Counted from the first letter of the stretch, positions 1-11,100 are shown. The stretch is 64,000 bases of DNA from Ruegeria haliotis (GCF_013377785.1 NZ_JABXWT010000002.1:459143-523142), one strand, 5' to 3'. Numbers and translations are program-made. The notes: generated from the sequence alone by a model not told the origin.

Positions 1-1049
1 TCCAGCAACATATCGCTCAACTTTTTGGTGTGCACAGGGTTGCCGACGATCACCGGCACGATGTGGCTACCGTGATCAATCAGTGGCATGCCCAGCCCCT
101 TCAGCCGCAGCTTGAGGATCTTCGCCTGTGTCTGGTGCTGCTCACGCAGCTCCGGTGCGCGCTTCAGATACGCCACCGATGCCGCCGCACCAGCAGCAAC
201 CGCCGGTGGCAGAGATGTGGTGAAGATGAAGCCCGGCGCATACGAGCGTACGGCGTCACACATTTTCTCACTGGCGGCGATGTATCCACCCATCACGCCA
301 TAAGCCTTGGCCAGCGTGCCATTGATGATATCGATGCGATGCGCCAGGCTGTCCCGTTCGGTCACACCACCGCCACGCGGGCCATACATGCCGACTGCAT
401 GAACCTCATCAATGTAAGTCAGTGCGCCAAATTCGTCCGCCAGATCACAGATCTCTTCGATGGGTCCAAAATCGCCATCCATCGAATAGACCGACTCAAA
501 TGCGATCAGTTTGGGTGCAGCCGGATCATCGGCCTCAAGCAGCTCGCGCAGATGAGCGACATCATTGTGACGGAAGATGCGCTTTTCCCCGCCATTGCGG
601 CGGACACCTTCAATCATCGAGGCATGGTTCAGCGCATCGGAATAGATAATCAGGCCGGGGAACAATCTTGGCAATGTGCTCAGCGTCGCATCATTGGCAA
701 TATACGCGCTGGTAAACAGCAAGGCAGCTTCTTTGCCATGAAGATCTGCCAATTCGGCCTCGAGCCGCTTGTGATACACCGTGGTGCCCGAGATGTTGCG
801 CGTCCCGCCCGAGCCTGCCCCGGCCGAATCGACGGCCTCGTGCATCGCATCCAGAACGACGGGATGCTGCCCCATACCCAGATAGTCGTTCCCACACCAA
901 ACGGTGATGTTCTGCTGCGAGCCATCCAAGCGGGTGCGCACCGCATGCGGAAAATGACCGTTGCGACGTTCGATATCGATAAAGGTCCGGTAACGTCCTT
1001 CGTCATGCAGCCTGGCAATCGCTGAATCGAGCTGAGCAGTATAGTCCAA
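1..1049 (-). CDS. hemA: 5-aminolevulinate synthase (partial, 3' end outside window)
   Basis: Condenses glycine and succinyl-CoA to 5-aminolevulinate with PLP, the first step of tetrapyrrole synthesis in alphaproteobacteria. About 349 of the usual ~405 residues lie in the window; the C-terminus runs off the left edge. Reading the minus strand gives [20 protein letters not shown], then the substrate-site stretch RTFIDIERR, the glycine-rich SGGTRNISG, the PLP region [14 protein letters not shown] and the PLP lysine in NGTLAKAYG (K248, the position known for the Rhodobacter capsulatus enzyme). The start codon is TTG at 1049, four bases after a strong AAGGAGGG Shine-Dalgarno sequence; no in-frame ATG fits, so a caller restricted to ATG would miss the gene. 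An FNR-type box lies 136 bases upstream. Antisense frames over this stretch are open but are shadows of hemA. Confidence 0.96.
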   Translation of the reverse strand, partial: MDYTAQLDSAIARLHDEGRYRTFIDIERRNGHFPHAVRTRLDGSQQNITVWCGNDYLGMGQHPVVLDAMHEAVDSAGAGSGGTRNISGTTVYHKRLEAELADLHGKEAALLFTSAYIANDATLSTLPRLFPGLIIYSDALNHASMIEGVRRNGGEKRIFRHNDVAHLRELLEADDPAAPKLIAFESVYSMDGDFGPIEEICDLADEFGALTYIDEVHAVGMYGPRGGGVTERDSLAHRIDIINGTLAKAYGVMGGYIAASEKMCDAVRSYAPGFIFTTSLPPAVAAGAAASVAYLKRAPELREQHQTQAKILKLRLKGLGMPLIDHGSHIVPVIVGNPVHTKKLSDMLL

Positions 1050-1184
1050 CGGACCCTCCTTGACTGCCCGGTGCACAGTACCGCCTCCGGGCAAGAATTC
1101 TTTCACGCGCGACAGTTTCCACTGCCTTTGCGAATTTGCGTTCCCCTGTCCCGACTGCGTACAGTCTAACCGGTGAACCCAACT

Positions 1185-1198
1185 TTGATTTGCATCAA
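1185..1198. promoter_or_regulatory. FNR/FnrL box upstream of hemA
   Basis: The sequence TTGATTTGCATCAA matches the FNR consensus TTGAT-N4-ATCAA exactly. It lies in the 333-base gap between the divergent hemA and M20 peptidase genes, closer to hemA. FnrL control of hemA is known in Rhodobacter sphaeroides, so hemA is the likely target; control of the peptidase cannot be excluded. I see nothing else I can name in the gap 1050-1382. Confidence 0.8.
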
Positions 1199-1382
1199 AT
1201 ATCGGCTCGGTCCACATCCGACAAGTAAAGTTACGTCCATCAGACGCGAGGAAACGACGCAGGCACCCAATCTTGGGTCGGCAAGTTTCCGATATTAAAC
1301 CAATTTCAAGCTTAACCACACTGGACGACGGCGACAACGCTGATAGGTTTCGACCAGGAAATGATACCATGCAGGAGCTCCT

Positions 1383-2768
1383 ATGTCGCTAGACCCCGTG
1401 CTGACCCGGATCGACGAAGATCTGCAATCCTCGATCGACCGTTTGATGGAGCTGCTGCGCATCCCGTCCATCTCCACTGATCCCGCCTTTGATTCTGATG
1501 TCAGCCGCGCCGCGGACTGGCTGGTCGCTGACTTGCAAAGCATCGGCATTGCGGCTGAAAAACGGGATACGACTGGCCACCCCATGGTCGTTGGACATGT
1601 GGGCGAAGACGGTGACGGCCCCCATGTTCTGTTTTATGGCCACTACGATGTGCAACCGGTCGACCCGCTGAACCTGTGGAAACGCGATCCGTTCGACCCG
1701 GCGATCGAAGACACCGAACACGGCCCGGTCATCCGGGGCCGGGGTTCTTCCGATGACAAAGGGCAACTGATGACCTTTGTCGAGGCCTGCCGCGCTTGGA
1801 AAGCTGTTCATGGCACCCTGCCCTGTCGCATTACCTTCTTTTTTGAAGGTGAAGAGGAATCCGGTTCGCCGTCGCTGATCCCCTTCCTCAGAGAAAACGC
1901 AACTGAGTTGAAGGCCGATCTGGCATTGGTCTGCGACACCTCGATGGTATCGCGCGGCGTGCCGTCGATTGCGGCGCAGCTGCGAGGCATGCTTAAGGAT
2001 GAGTTCACCATCGTCGGGCCTCGCATTGACCTGCATTCGGGCCATTATGGCGGCCCTGGTCTGAATCCTCTGCGCGAACTGTCGAAAATTGTCGCCTCAT
2101 TCTATGATGATGAAACAGGTCGCGTCGCCGTGGATGGGTTTTACGAAGGCGTGCACGAAGTTCCACCTGAACAACTGCGCCAATGGCAAGGCTGCGGCTT
2201 TGACGAATCGGATTATCTGAATTCGGTTGGATATACCCAACCCCATGGCGAAAAGGCATATTCCACGCTGGAACAACAATGGGCCCGCCCAACACTTGAG
2301 GTAAACGGCCTGTGGGGTGGGTACAATGGCGCGGGATCCAAAACGGTGATCCCGTCCGAGGCGCATTGCAAGATCACCTGCCGTCTTGTCGGCGACATGG
2401 ATCCTGACGCGCTGCGCGCCAAGATCCGCAAACACGTCGCCGAGAACCTGTCTCCGGACGCCAAAGTGATCTGGGATACGGACATGGAAGGATCGCCCGC
2501 TTCGGTGATGAACATCAACCGCCCGGAATTCGAGGCGGCACGCGGCGCCTTATCCGACGAATGGGACCGCGAGGCCGTCTTTACCGGCATGGGCGGATCG
2601 ATACCCGTTGTCGGTTATTTCGACACCGAACTTGGGTTGGATTCGATGCTGGTAGGATACGCCAATGAGGATGACGCGATTCATTCACCGAACGAGAAAT
2701 ACGATGTCAAAAGCTTTCACAAGGGCATTCGCTCTTGGGCTCGCATTCTGGATGCATTGACACGCTGA
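1383..2768 (+). CDS. M20-family dipeptidase/metallopeptidase
   Basis: A 461-residue zinc dipeptidase of the M20 (ArgE/DapE/CNDP-like) family, probably cytosolic and cleaving dipeptides or acylated amino acids. Metal-ligand motifs are visible in order: FYGHYDVQP (H87, D89), [10 protein letters not shown] (bridging D124/D125), FEGEEESGS (catalytic E157 and ligand E158), LVCDTSM (D185) and a C-terminal [11 protein letters not shown] histidine. The dimerisation-domain histidine is in DLHSGHYGG. The ATG at 1383 follows an AGGAG ribosome site. The length is normal for the M20 dipeptidase group. The substrate cannot be told from sequence. It is convergent with lpdA and separated from it by a cluster of inverted repeats. 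Confidence 0.9.
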   Translation: MSLDPVLTRIDEDLQSSIDRLMELLRIPSISTDPAFDSDVSRAADWLVADLQSIGIAAEKRDTTGHPMVVGHVGEDGDGPHVLFYGHYDVQPVDPLNLWKRDPFDPAIEDTEHGPVIRGRGSSDDKGQLMTFVEACRAWKAVHGTLPCRITFFFEGEEESGSPSLIPFLRENATELKADLALVCDTSMVSRGVPSIAAQLRGMLKDEFTIVGPRIDLHSGHYGGPGLNPLRELSKIVASFYDDETGRVAVDGFYEGVHEVPPEQLRQWQGCGFDESDYLNSVGYTQPHGEKAYSTLEQQWARPTLEVNGLWGGYNGAGSKTVIPSEAHCKITCRLVGDMDPDALRAKIRKHVAENLSPDAKVIWDTDMEGSPASVMNINRPEFEAARGALSDEWDREAVFTGMGGSIPVVGYFDTELGLDSMLVGYANEDDAIHSPNEKYDVKSFHKGIRSWARILDALTR

Positions 2769-2782
2769 TCTGTCAGTATTTT

Positions 2783-2906
2783 GCGAGGCTCTGCCTCGCG
2801 CTCCGAGGTATTTTCGGCCAGATGAATAGCGGATCCTCTGCTTCATCTGGCCGAAAATACCTCGGGGGGAGTCGCGGCTTGCCGCGGCGGGGGCAGAGCC
2901 CCCCTT
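2783..2906. repeat. Cluster of inverted repeats between M20 peptidase and lpdA
   Basis: Three hairpins fill the 141-base gap between two convergent genes. The first is GCGAGGC-TCT-GCCTCGC (2783-2799). The second is a perfect 23-base inverted repeat, arms 2803-2825 and 2843-2865 with a 17-base loop; its core is GTATTTTCGGCCAGATGA. The third is a GGGGGC-AGA-GCCCCC hairpin near 2888-2903 followed by CTTT. They may act as a bidirectional terminator, and the long arm looks like a dispersed chromosomal palindrome rather than a simple terminator. No second copy of the 23-base arm was seen in this window. Confidence 0.75.
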
Positions 2907-2909
2907 TCC

Positions 2910-4304
2910 CTACATATGAATCACACGCCCATATGCATCCAACACGCTTTCATGCATCATTTCTGACAGTGTCGGGTGCGGGAAGACGGTATTCATCAGA
3001 TCCTCTTCCGTTGTCTCCAGCTGACGACCCACCACATAACCTTGGATCAGTTCGGTGACCTCAGCCCCAATCATGTGGGCGCCCAGTAGTTCACCGGTCT
3101 TGGCGTCAAAGATCGTTTTGATCAGACCTTCGGACTCACCCAGAGCAATGGCTTTGCCATTTCCGATGAACGGGAAGCGACCAACCTTGATGTCATAGCC
3201 AAGTTCCTTGGCCTTGGCCTCGGTATATCCCACTGATGCGACCTGCGGCTGGCAATAGGTACAGCCCGCGATGCTTTCGGGTTTCACCGGATGCGCATGC
3301 TGGCCAGCGATCAGGTCGGCAACCATGACGCCTTCGTGGCTGGCCTTGTGCGCCAGCCAGGGCGCGCCAGCAATGTCACCGATGGCATACAGCCCCTCGA
3401 CACCAGTCCGACAATATTCATCTGTAACGACATGCGTGCGGTCGATTTTGACACCCAGCGCCTCAAGCCCCAGATTTTCCACGTTACCAACGATACCAAC
3501 GGCTGAGATCACTGTGTCAAAATCGTGCTTTTCGACCTTGCCCTTGACCTCGATATGGGCCGTCACCTTGCCCTTGGCACGATCCAGTTTCTTAACCATG
3601 GCCTTTTCCATGATCTTCATGCCCTGCTTGGTGAACGCCTTCTTGGCCAACCCGCTGATTTCGGCATCTTCAACCGGCAGCACACGGTCCATAACCTCGA
3701 CCACAGTCGTGTCAGCGCCCAGAGTGTTATAGAAGCTGGCGAATTCGATACCGATGGCACCCGAACCAATGACCAGCAACTTTTTCGGCATACGAGGCGG
3801 TTGTAGGGCGTGCTTGTAGGTCCAGACCAAGTCTCCATCTGCCTCCAGGCCCGGCAGTTCACGCGCCCGCGCACCGGTGGCCAGAACGATGTTCTTGGCG
3901 GTCAGTTCTTCGGTGCCCTTGTCGGTTTTGACACTGACCTTGCCCTTGGCTGGGATCGTCGCTTCACCCATCACAACGGTGACTTTGTTTTTCTTCAGCA
4001 GGTGGCCGATACCGCCCGACAGCTGACCCGCGACTCCCCGCGATCGCTTTACAACGGCGTCCAGATCGTAACCGATCTTGTCCGCCTTCAGACCAAAGTC
4101 CTTTGCACGCTCCATCAGATGGAACACCTCGGACGAACGCAGCAGCGCCTTGGTCGGAATACAACCCCAATTCAGGCAGATGCCGCCCAGATGCTCACGC
4201 TCGACAACGGCAGTCTTCAGGCCCAGCTGCGCCGCGCGAATGGCAGCAACATACCCCCCCGGACCAGCGCCAATTACGATCAGATCAAAAGATTGTGCAG
4301 CCAT
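2910..4304 (-). CDS. lpdA: Dihydrolipoyl dehydrogenase (E3)
   Basis: A 464-residue flavoprotein that reoxidises dihydrolipoyl groups of 2-oxoacid dehydrogenase complexes with NAD+. It shows the FAD-binding GAGPGG (residues 12-17), the redox disulfide in GGICLNWGCIPTK (C43 and C48), a second nucleotide-binding fold (VIGSGAIGIEF), the FAD motif in LYAIGDIAG, and the C-terminal active-site HPTLSE (H443, E448). It is physically separate from pdhABC (22.7-26.4 kb) but carries the same palindromic operator upstream, so it is probably the E3 that serves pyruvate dehydrogenase. Another lpd for 2-oxoglutarate dehydrogenase may exist elsewhere. The start MAAQSFDLIVIG is the usual one. Confidence 0.96.
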   Translation of the reverse strand: MAAQSFDLIVIGAGPGGYVAAIRAAQLGLKTAVVEREHLGGICLNWGCIPTKALLRSSEVFHLMERAKDFGLKADKIGYDLDAVVKRSRGVAGQLSGGIGHLLKKNKVTVVMGEATIPAKGKVSVKTDKGTEELTAKNIVLATGARARELPGLEADGDLVWTYKHALQPPRMPKKLLVIGSGAIGIEFASFYNTLGADTTVVEVMDRVLPVEDAEISGLAKKAFTKQGMKIMEKAMVKKLDRAKGKVTAHIEVKGKVEKHDFDTVISAVGIVGNVENLGLEALGVKIDRTHVVTDEYCRTGVEGLYAIGDIAGAPWLAHKASHEGVMVADLIAGQHAHPVKPESIAGCTYCQPQVASVGYTEAKAKELGYDIKVGRFPFIGNGKAIALGESEGLIKTIFDAKTGELLGAHMIGAEVTELIQGYVVGRQLETTEEDLMNTVFPHPTLSEMMHESVLDAYGRVIHM

Positions 4305-4330
4305 GTGTCCCTCTCGGCGCAGGTCGGTGG

Positions 4331-4358
4331 AAAATTAGTTTACCATTAAACTAATTTT
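4331..4358. promoter_or_regulatory. Palindromic operator upstream of lpdA
   Basis: A perfect inverted repeat with 12-base arms, AAAATTAGTTTA and TAAACTAATTTT, around the spacer CCAT. Its right edge on the lpdA strand lies 26 bases before the lpdA start. The core TAGTTTA-N4-TAAACTA (4336-4353) also occurs upstream of pdhA at the same distance from the start codon. That implies a common DNA-binding regulator, whose identity I cannot give. Confidence 0.75.
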
Positions 4359-4519
4359 CACAATGCATCAACACGCTGGCTCCGCGACAAAAGCGACGCG
4401 GGGTCAGCGCAACAGGAATTTACAGATTTCAGCCTATACCCGACGCATCTCAATGGCTAGAACAGAAGGATCAAAACCGTTCCGACTTTCCTAATCACAA
4501 GTCATTCGAAAGGCTTACC

Positions 4520-4954
4520 ATGGCCAGAACGCTCAAAGATCTACTGCTCGCCCTACTGAACGCCACACTCATTCTGGTGGCCCTGTGTCTGTTTCTGGGA
4601 TGGAAACTGGCCTCAACCGTAGACGGTATCACCTCCAGGTTTTCCGAAAATCTGCAGATTGTCACCGCGTTGCGGGAAGACGCTCAGGGAATCCGAGGTG
4701 AGTTGGCAGCCCTGCGCAGTGATCTAGCAACGATTCCGGTCGATGGCGGCGTAGTAGATAACATCACGGCTCAGCGCATTACGACAACCCTGACCCGGCT
4801 GAACGATGTGGAAGACAAACTGAAATCTGCCCAAGCCAAGTTTGCAGATCTGGCGGACTCGCCGGATGTGCTGATTGATCAGGCCATTCAAACCTCGGCC
4901 GACGTTATCGCCGACCGGGTCATTGCCATTCGTGGATGTGTGCCGGAAACCTAG
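4520..4954 (+). CDS. Small single-pass membrane protein, function unknown
   Basis: A 144-residue protein not recognised as a known family. Residues ~8-30 (LLALLNATLILVALCLFLGW) form one membrane segment close to the N-terminus. The remainder is polar and heptad-like (residues ~35-130, rich in L, A, D and R), consistent with a coiled coil in the periplasm or cytoplasm. The ATG at 4520 follows GAAAGG. The last four bases overlap the convergent DUF924 gene. No operon partner lies on the same strand. Confidence 0.65.
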   Translation: MARTLKDLLLALLNATLILVALCLFLGWKLASTVDGITSRFSENLQIVTALREDAQGIRGELAALRSDLATIPVDGGVVDNITAQRITTTLTRLNDVEDKLKSAQAKFADLADSPDVLIDQAIQTSADVIADRVIAIRGCVPET

Positions 4955-5529
4955 CCTGCGGCCTGCAACTCACGCACGGTCGTGCCGTAGCCACCCATAT
5001 TGACATAGGCGGCCTCATGCTCGGTCGTGGGCCGGGACAAGGCTTCGTTGCGATACGGGAACCGACCGAATTTGCGGATCACTTCGCGATGCGCCCGGGC
5101 ATGCAGCAGGTTGCTGGCATCGCCATCTGTCATGTTCTGACACATCAGGCGCACGCAGCGTTCCTGATCACACAGGTTTTCCGAATGCATCATCGGCAAA
5201 TAAAAGAACTGCCGCGCCGGCTCGTCGATCTTCAGATCCCAGCCTTTGTCGACAGCACATTTCGCTGCTGCCAGCGCTGCGCGGTCTGAAGAAAAGGCCT
5301 TGGCCTCACCCCGGAACATGTTGCGTGGGAACTGATCCATCAAAATGACATAAGCCAGTGAACCACTGGGATAGGTCAACCAGAGCGAAAACCTGCCCTG
5401 GCTTGCGGCCTCCCATGTCTTCAGGAAACGATCGCGGATTTCAGCATCCAAAGCTTCATCCTGCAGATACCACCCCTTGGGACCAACATCATCTAACCAA
5501 AAACTCAATACGCTTTCAGGCCCTACCAT
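4951..5529 (-). CDS. DUF924 family protein
   Basis: A 192-residue soluble protein of the DUF924 (YPTH-like TPR fold) family, recognised from SVLSFWLDDVGPKGWY at the N-terminus, the central LMDQFPRNMFRG and PARQFFYLPMMHSE. The family has no established biochemical role. The length is typical. It starts MVGPESVLSFW; the upstream 109 bases to the MFS gene are AT-rich and could hold its promoter. It converges with the small membrane gene at 4520 and overlaps it by four bases. Confidence 0.85.
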   Translation of the reverse strand: MVGPESVLSFWLDDVGPKGWYLQDEALDAEIRDRFLKTWEAASQGRFSLWLTYPSGSLAYVILMDQFPRNMFRGEAKAFSSDRAALAAAKCAVDKGWDLKIDEPARQFFYLPMMHSENLCDQERCVRLMCQNMTDGDASNLLHARAHREVIRKFGRFPYRNEALSRPTTEHEAAYVNMGGYGTTVRELQAAG

Positions 5530-5638
5530 TGCCCTAAACTCCGTCTTTTGCCCTCCCCAGGGACGTAACGTTATTTAAGTCCGTTTTACAGATTTATAAC
5601 AGTAACATATTGCAACACTTGCGACATAAATTCGTGTC

Positions 5639-6910
5639 CTAGGCAACATCTTGCGCGTCCTGTTCGGCCTCGGCGGCTTCGATGGCAACTTCCTGAGCTA
5701 CCTCAAGCACCACAGGCGAGGCGGTTGGATACAACGGAGACATGGTGCCCGTTTCGTCCACAGGGATCGCAGCACGCTGGGTCATACGGTAGATCGCATA
5801 GCCAGCCATCACGAACAAAAGCACTGCGATAAACAGGAAAAATCCCTGAGGGCCAACTACGGCGTCGCCCATCAGCCAACCGGTAATCAGGGGCCCTGCA
5901 ATCGCCCCCAGGCCATTGATAAAGAGCAGCCCACCGGACGCCGCCGCCATGTCCTCAAGTTCCAGAAAGTCGTTCGTATGAGCGATTAAAAGGGAATAGA
6001 GCGGATTGGACATCCCGCCTATGAAAAAGGCAGCGCCCAAAAGGATCGGGAATGTCACCCCGAACAGCATCCCCACTGTGGCGCCGCATCCGCCCAAAAA
6101 AGAAGCGACCAGGATCAGCACCCGTCGGTCCATCCGGTCCGAAAACCAGCCCAGCGGGTATTGCAACACAACGGCCCCCACAAAGAACGCAGCAACGAAG
6201 GTCGAGATTTCCACCAGTGTCAGTCCAGCCTGGGCCCCGTAGACAGGGGCCATACCAAACTGCGCCGAGAACACACCGCCCAACAAAAACATGCCGACGC
6301 AGCCCATTGGCGATTTCCCCATCAGCTCGCGCAGGGTCATCGGTTTGGTGGTGTCAAACGCTGGTGTTGGCGAGATCGACAGCAGAATGGGCGCAAATGA
6401 AACTGACACCAAAATCGACGCGATCACGAATGTTTCATACCCGGCGGGGTCACCGACCAGCATTAGCGCCTGCGCGCTGATGATACCCGTCATCTGGACA
6501 ATCATATAGAGTGACAGGGCCTGACCACGGTTTTCATTGCTGGCCGCGTTGTTCAGCCAGCTTTCCGCCGTGACATACACACCCGAGAAACAGAATCCGA
6601 TCACGACACGACCCAGTACCCACGCAACTGGGTCGGTCAGCATTGGATACATGATCATCACGGCTGAAATAAACGACGCCAACGCAGCGAACACCCGCAC
6701 ATGACCAACCCTCCGGATCATCTCTGGCGCCAGACGCGATCCGCCGAGGAAGCCCATGAAGTAAGCCGACATGACAAAGGACATCTGCAGGGTCGAAAAC
6801 CCTTCGATTTCACCACGGACACCCAGGATCGTGCCCTGAAGACCGTTTCCGACCATCAGCAGCCCCATACCTAGAAGAAGAGCCCATGCGTTGGACAAGA
6901 CCTGAATCAT
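5639..6910 (-). CDS. MFS transporter (YcaD-like)
   Basis: A 423-residue major facilitator with about 12 hydrophobic segments from residue ~8 to ~390. The characteristic loop GWFSDRMDRR follows segment 7-8, and GRVVIGFCFSGVYVTAESWL in the first half is typical of the YcaD/YfkF-like branch. The last ~35 residues are acidic and alanine-rich (EVAQEVAIEAAEAEQDA), a cytoplasmic tail. The substrate is unknown. It appears to be monocistronic; the start ATG at 6910 is preceded by GGAGGC. Confidence 0.85.
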   Translation of the reverse strand: MIQVLSNAWALLLGMGLLMVGNGLQGTILGVRGEIEGFSTLQMSFVMSAYFMGFLGGSRLAPEMIRRVGHVRVFAALASFISAVMIMYPMLTDPVAWVLGRVVIGFCFSGVYVTAESWLNNAASNENRGQALSLYMIVQMTGIISAQALMLVGDPAGYETFVIASILVSVSFAPILLSISPTPAFDTTKPMTLRELMGKSPMGCVGMFLLGGVFSAQFGMAPVYGAQAGLTLVEISTFVAAFFVGAVVLQYPLGWFSDRMDRRVLILVASFLGGCGATVGMLFGVTFPILLGAAFFIGGMSNPLYSLLIAHTNDFLELEDMAAASGGLLFINGLGAIAGPLITGWLMGDAVVGPQGFFLFIAVLLFVMAGYAIYRMTQRAAIPVDETGTMSPLYPTASPVVLEVAQEVAIEAAEAEQDAQDVA

Positions 6911-7021
6911 TGGGGCCTCCGAGAAATGCCGACCTGAATTGAGACTCGTTTTGCGATCAAAGAACGCCTTGGTCGCGCTTGTCTACGACATTCCCGGAAT
7001 TTGATCCTGTGAACGCGGCCC

Positions 7022-8068
7022 TCAGGGGATCAAAAGCGACGCATCGCCGTAGGAGAAGAAGCGATACTTCTGATCAATGGCATGGGCGTAGACATCGCGC
7101 ATCCGGTCCTGCCCCATCAGGGCAGAGACCAGCATCAGCAAAGTGGACTTCGGCAGATGGAAATTGGTCATCAGCGCGTCGGTCACATGGAACTGAAAGC
7201 CGGGATAGATGAAAATGTCCGTCTCGCCCTCCCACGACTCGATTGCGCCGCTGCTCGCCGCACTTTCGATCAGACGCAGCGCTGTGGTTCCCACAGGTAT
7301 AATCCGCCTGCCGGCAGCTTTGGTGGCCCGGATTTCTTCGACGGTCTCGGCACTGACACGGCCCCATTCCGCGTGCATCTTGTGCGTCGTCAAGTCCTCG
7401 ACCTTGACCGGTAGAAAGGTTCCGGCACCGACATGAAGGGTCACATGGCTGAAGGTGACACCCCGTTCGCCCAGCGCCCGCAACAGCGGCTCATCAAAAT
7501 GCAGGGACGCGGTCGGCGCCGCCACCGCGCCTGAATTGCGCGCCCAGACCGTTTGATAATCAGTCTTGTCCTGCTCGTCCGCCGGGCGTTTGGCCGCAAT
7601 GTAGGGCGGTAAGGGCATCGCACCAGCCTGTTCCAGCGCGGCATCGAAATCCTCACCACTCAGGTTGAAGCGCAGATAGGCCTGCCCGTCTTCCACCCGT
7701 TCCAGAGTTGCACTCAACTGGTCCGAGAATACGATCTCTTCCCCCAGCTTCACCTTTTTCAAAGGTTTGATCAGGGACGCCCAGGTGCCATCGGCCTGAG
7801 GTTCCAGCAAGGTCGCCTCTATCCCGGCCGACACCGCACCCTGCGCGCTGTTGCGGTGACGGCGACCATTCAGCCGCGCCGGAATCACGCGTGTATCGTT
7901 CAGTACCAGCCGGTCACCGGGTTGCAACCATTCGGTCAGATCGAACACATGATTGTCCGTAACCATATCCCCTTGCGCCACCAGCAGACGTGCGGACGAC
8001 CGTGGGTTGGCCGGCCGGGTGGCAATCAGATCATCGGGCAGGTGGAAGTCAAAATCGCTGAGTTTCAT
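7022..8068 (-). CDS. queA: S-adenosylmethionine:tRNA ribosyltransferase-isomerase
   Basis: Transfers and isomerises the ribosyl group of SAM onto preQ1 in tRNA to make epoxyqueuosine. The start is placed at the ATG giving [16 protein letters not shown], the family N-terminus; the frame stays open to a TTG at 8116 and an ATG at 8104, which would add 12-16 atypical residues. Family motifs are [45 protein letters not shown], and a C-terminal [19 protein letters not shown]. At 348 residues the length is normal. No strong Shine-Dalgarno is visible; translation may be coupled to the AsmA-like gene whose stop lies 45 bases upstream. Confidence 0.95.
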   Translation of the reverse strand: MKLSDFDFHLPDDLIATRPANPRSSARLLVAQGDMVTDNHVFDLTEWLQPGDRLVLNDTRVIPARLNGRRHRNSAQGAVSAGIEATLLEPQADGTWASLIKPLKKVKLGEEIVFSDQLSATLERVEDGQAYLRFNLSGEDFDAALEQAGAMPLPPYIAAKRPADEQDKTDYQTVWARNSGAVAAPTASLHFDEPLLRALGERGVTFSHVTLHVGAGTFLPVKVEDLTTHKMHAEWGRVSAETVEEIRATKAAGRRIIPVGTTALRLIESAASSGAIESWEGETDIFIYPGFQFHVTDALMTNFHLPKSTLLMLVSALMGQDRMRDVYAHAIDQKYRFFSYGDASLLIP

Positions 8069-8112
8069 GCGCGCGCCATACAAGGCCGTAACAGATTCGG
8101 CCATATGTCGGT

Positions 8113-11100
8113 TCAACGGTCGCTTAGCGGCGACCCAAAGGTGCGCTTGGGTTCGTCCGGCTTCTGCGATTGCGCATTAGGCCCGTCCGAAACAGTTGGG
8201 GCCGGAGCCCGCAGCAAGTTGCGCAGGAACAGCGGCGCCAGACCCGACAAAGGGTTCACAGATACCTTTGGATTGGTCAGTGGCCCTTTCAATGTGTAGT
8301 TGAAGCCGATAACCCCTTCCCCCTTGCGTGTGAACACACTGCCAATCGCATTCACCAGATAGATCGGAGAGATCGCTCCGCGTAGGTTCAGCATTCCTGC
8401 CACAGTGTCGATCGTTCCGTCAAAGGACAGACCCATCGAGGGGCCAACGGCGCTGCCGCTCAGCACCTTGATTTCTGTCGGGGTGATCCGCATCCGGCTG
8501 TCGATGGTCGAGAAAAAGATACCCTGCCCTGCCATTTCATCAATTAAACCCACCAAGCTGATCGCGTTAAGCAAGGCCGCCATGGCCGGTGCGTCGGTGA
8601 TCCGGGTGTTGAGGATCTTTAAGATCACATCATAGTTCCCTGGTGACGTCACCGGCTCGAGCTGCAAATCAAGGCTGCCGTCGCGCGCCTGCGTCAGCAC
8701 CCCGGCAGCCCGCAGGACGGCACCTGCGTTTCCAGACGTCAGAGTGACAGCGCTGCGCTTACCCCGCGGAGTAACCTGTCCGCGCACAGCAGCACTGCCA
8801 TTGACCTGGGCCGTAAAGGCGCCGTTGACGCCCCCGGTGGTTTCGAACGCGCCCTTGAACCCCGTCAACGCGATTGTTTCCGTGACCTGCAACCGATCCA
8901 GCGTGACATCCAGCTTTGGTCCGGCACCGGATCCACCGCCCGCACCGCTGCTTTCGCCAAACGTCGCGCGCCCCATATTCAGGACACCGCCCAAAACGCG
9001 AATGTCCGGAACCGCCGCACCCCGCCCGACCAGTTCCGCCGGAACCGCCAGCCAATCACCCAGATCAAACGAGCTGAATTGCACGCGGTCAAAATCACCG
9101 CCGTCCCGGAATGAGATCGACGCCAAAGTCCGCAGGCCGGCAGCCTCTAGCCGAAGGGAATCGACACGCAGCTGATCACCCAGCGTCGCCTCGGCCGTCA
9201 ACGTTCCGCTGGTGCGCGCGCTTTTGCTCCAGCCCAGTTCAGGAATGGCCAGCGCGACGCCAACCAGATCGGAAGAAGCAGAGAGTTTCGGAGGTTCGCC
9301 CGCTCCGATACCCAAAACGATATCTGCTGTGCCCTGCCCAGTCAGCATCCCCTGTGGCAAGCCTGCGTTGATTTCGTTCATCAGACGCGGCGACAGCTCG
9401 ATCTGACCAGTCAACTCGCTGCGTTGCGCCGTCTTGCCATCGATCGGCTGCCGCCAGAGCGCTTGAATGGGCACGTCGCCAAACAACCCCTGCCCCTGAA
9501 TCTGAACGCCGGTTTGATCCCCGCTGAGATCCAACAGATCCGCGCTTACCGAAAACCCCGGCACCAACCGGTCGCTCTTCAGGTTGCCCAGATCCCCGTT
9601 GAAGTGAAACTGCGTGTCTTCAAACTGCAGTCCTTTTTTCAACGGCAGAGACAGTGTTCCTGACAACCCGACAACCCCTTCAGCCAGATCTACCGGCAAC
9701 CCGGCCTTGGTCAGCAATTCCAGCGGTGGGCGGTCCAGCAACGACAATGCTGCTGTCACACTGCCCGCTGCATTGATCCGCGCGATGGCAGGTGCGGACT
9801 TCTTGATGTCAGTGTCGGGAATGATGAAGGACGTCCCGGATGCGTCTACTGCACCACCCTCGTCCGCGATCACCACACCACTTTGCGCGGTGACAGTAAA
9901 TCTGCGGTTGATCAGGCTGGCCTGCCCCTGCGCACCCTCGACCGGAGGCAGCGTTTTGGCGAATCTGACCTTGGCCTTATCGAACCCGAAATCCAGATAG
10001 ATATCCGGTTTGGAACCAGGCCGCAGACGCAGGGCAAAGTCCATGTCCGAAAGCTCACCCTCGTACAGGTTCTGCGTCACCCACTCGCGGGGTTTCGGCG
10101 CCAGACGTTCCGGCCAATAGCCCAGAACCTGATCGGACGTCATACGGTCCAGATGGGCGTCCAGATCAACGGCCCAACCGTCGGGCTGCCCGACCAACGT
10201 GCCGGACGCGCGCACCCGGTGATCAGGATCATCAACCGTCATCTGACCAAGGTGCAGCCGGAAGGGCGCAAACTTCATCTGAAAATCCAGATCCGCCTGC
10301 GTCAGTTCCAACGCCTCAGGAAACAGATTTGCGGGATTCACGTTGATGCCCGTCAGGCGCAGCTGAGCCGCCAGACTCTCCAGCACGCCGTCTTCTACCC
10401 CGTTCAGGAAGGCTTTGCCCCCGGCTTGCACCGACCCCCATGCGGACACCACCGAAACTTCGTTGAAATCCAACGCCTGCTGTACGGGATCATAAGTGAA
10501 ATAGGTGCGCGCCGATTCAAAAGGAATGGGACGGGTTTCAGGGTTGGGTTGTACCGCACCCGCAGCCAGATTGAGCGTCGCAAACAAGGGACCAAGGGCA
10601 CCGTCATCATCAATGCTGCCACGCAATGCACCCGAGATCGGGGCATTCAAAACCTGCAACCAGGCCAGAGCGGGGCTTTGCCCGGCAATGTCCTCGGCGG
10701 GCAGGTCCGTGATGGTAACACCGAACCGTGCCGCGGGCGTCCCCAACACACTGGTATAATTCGCTTCGATTTCACTGGCGTAGTCCCGACCAGCAAGAAC
10801 AGAGAATCCGGTCGCAAGACGCACTTCACTGGCTGTACGGGTGGCCTGAATGTGCCCGCCGTCCAGAATCCAGGATCGCCCCAATCGCAGATCACGAAAA
10901 TCAAGCGTGATTGCATCCAGCTCTACCGATGTCAGTGCCGATAATGCCGGCGACAGGAAAACCTGATCCGAGGATTCGATAAGCTGTGCGAGGTTCGGTG
11001 CCTCCTGCACCGGCGCGCTGTCAGCTCCGACAGTCAGGGTCAAAGCTCCGTCTTCATCGCGTGTCAACGATATCTGTGCCCCACGCAGGATAATGCGCTT

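Noticed and set aside
30..1025. 331-codon open frame on the plus strand
   Set aside because: Antisense to hemA, whose minus-strand translation matches the whole family; the plus frame has no recognisable protein features.
9883..10944. Long plus-strand frame within the AsmA-like gene
   Set aside because: Antisense shadow rich in arginine, proline and histidine; no family resemblance.
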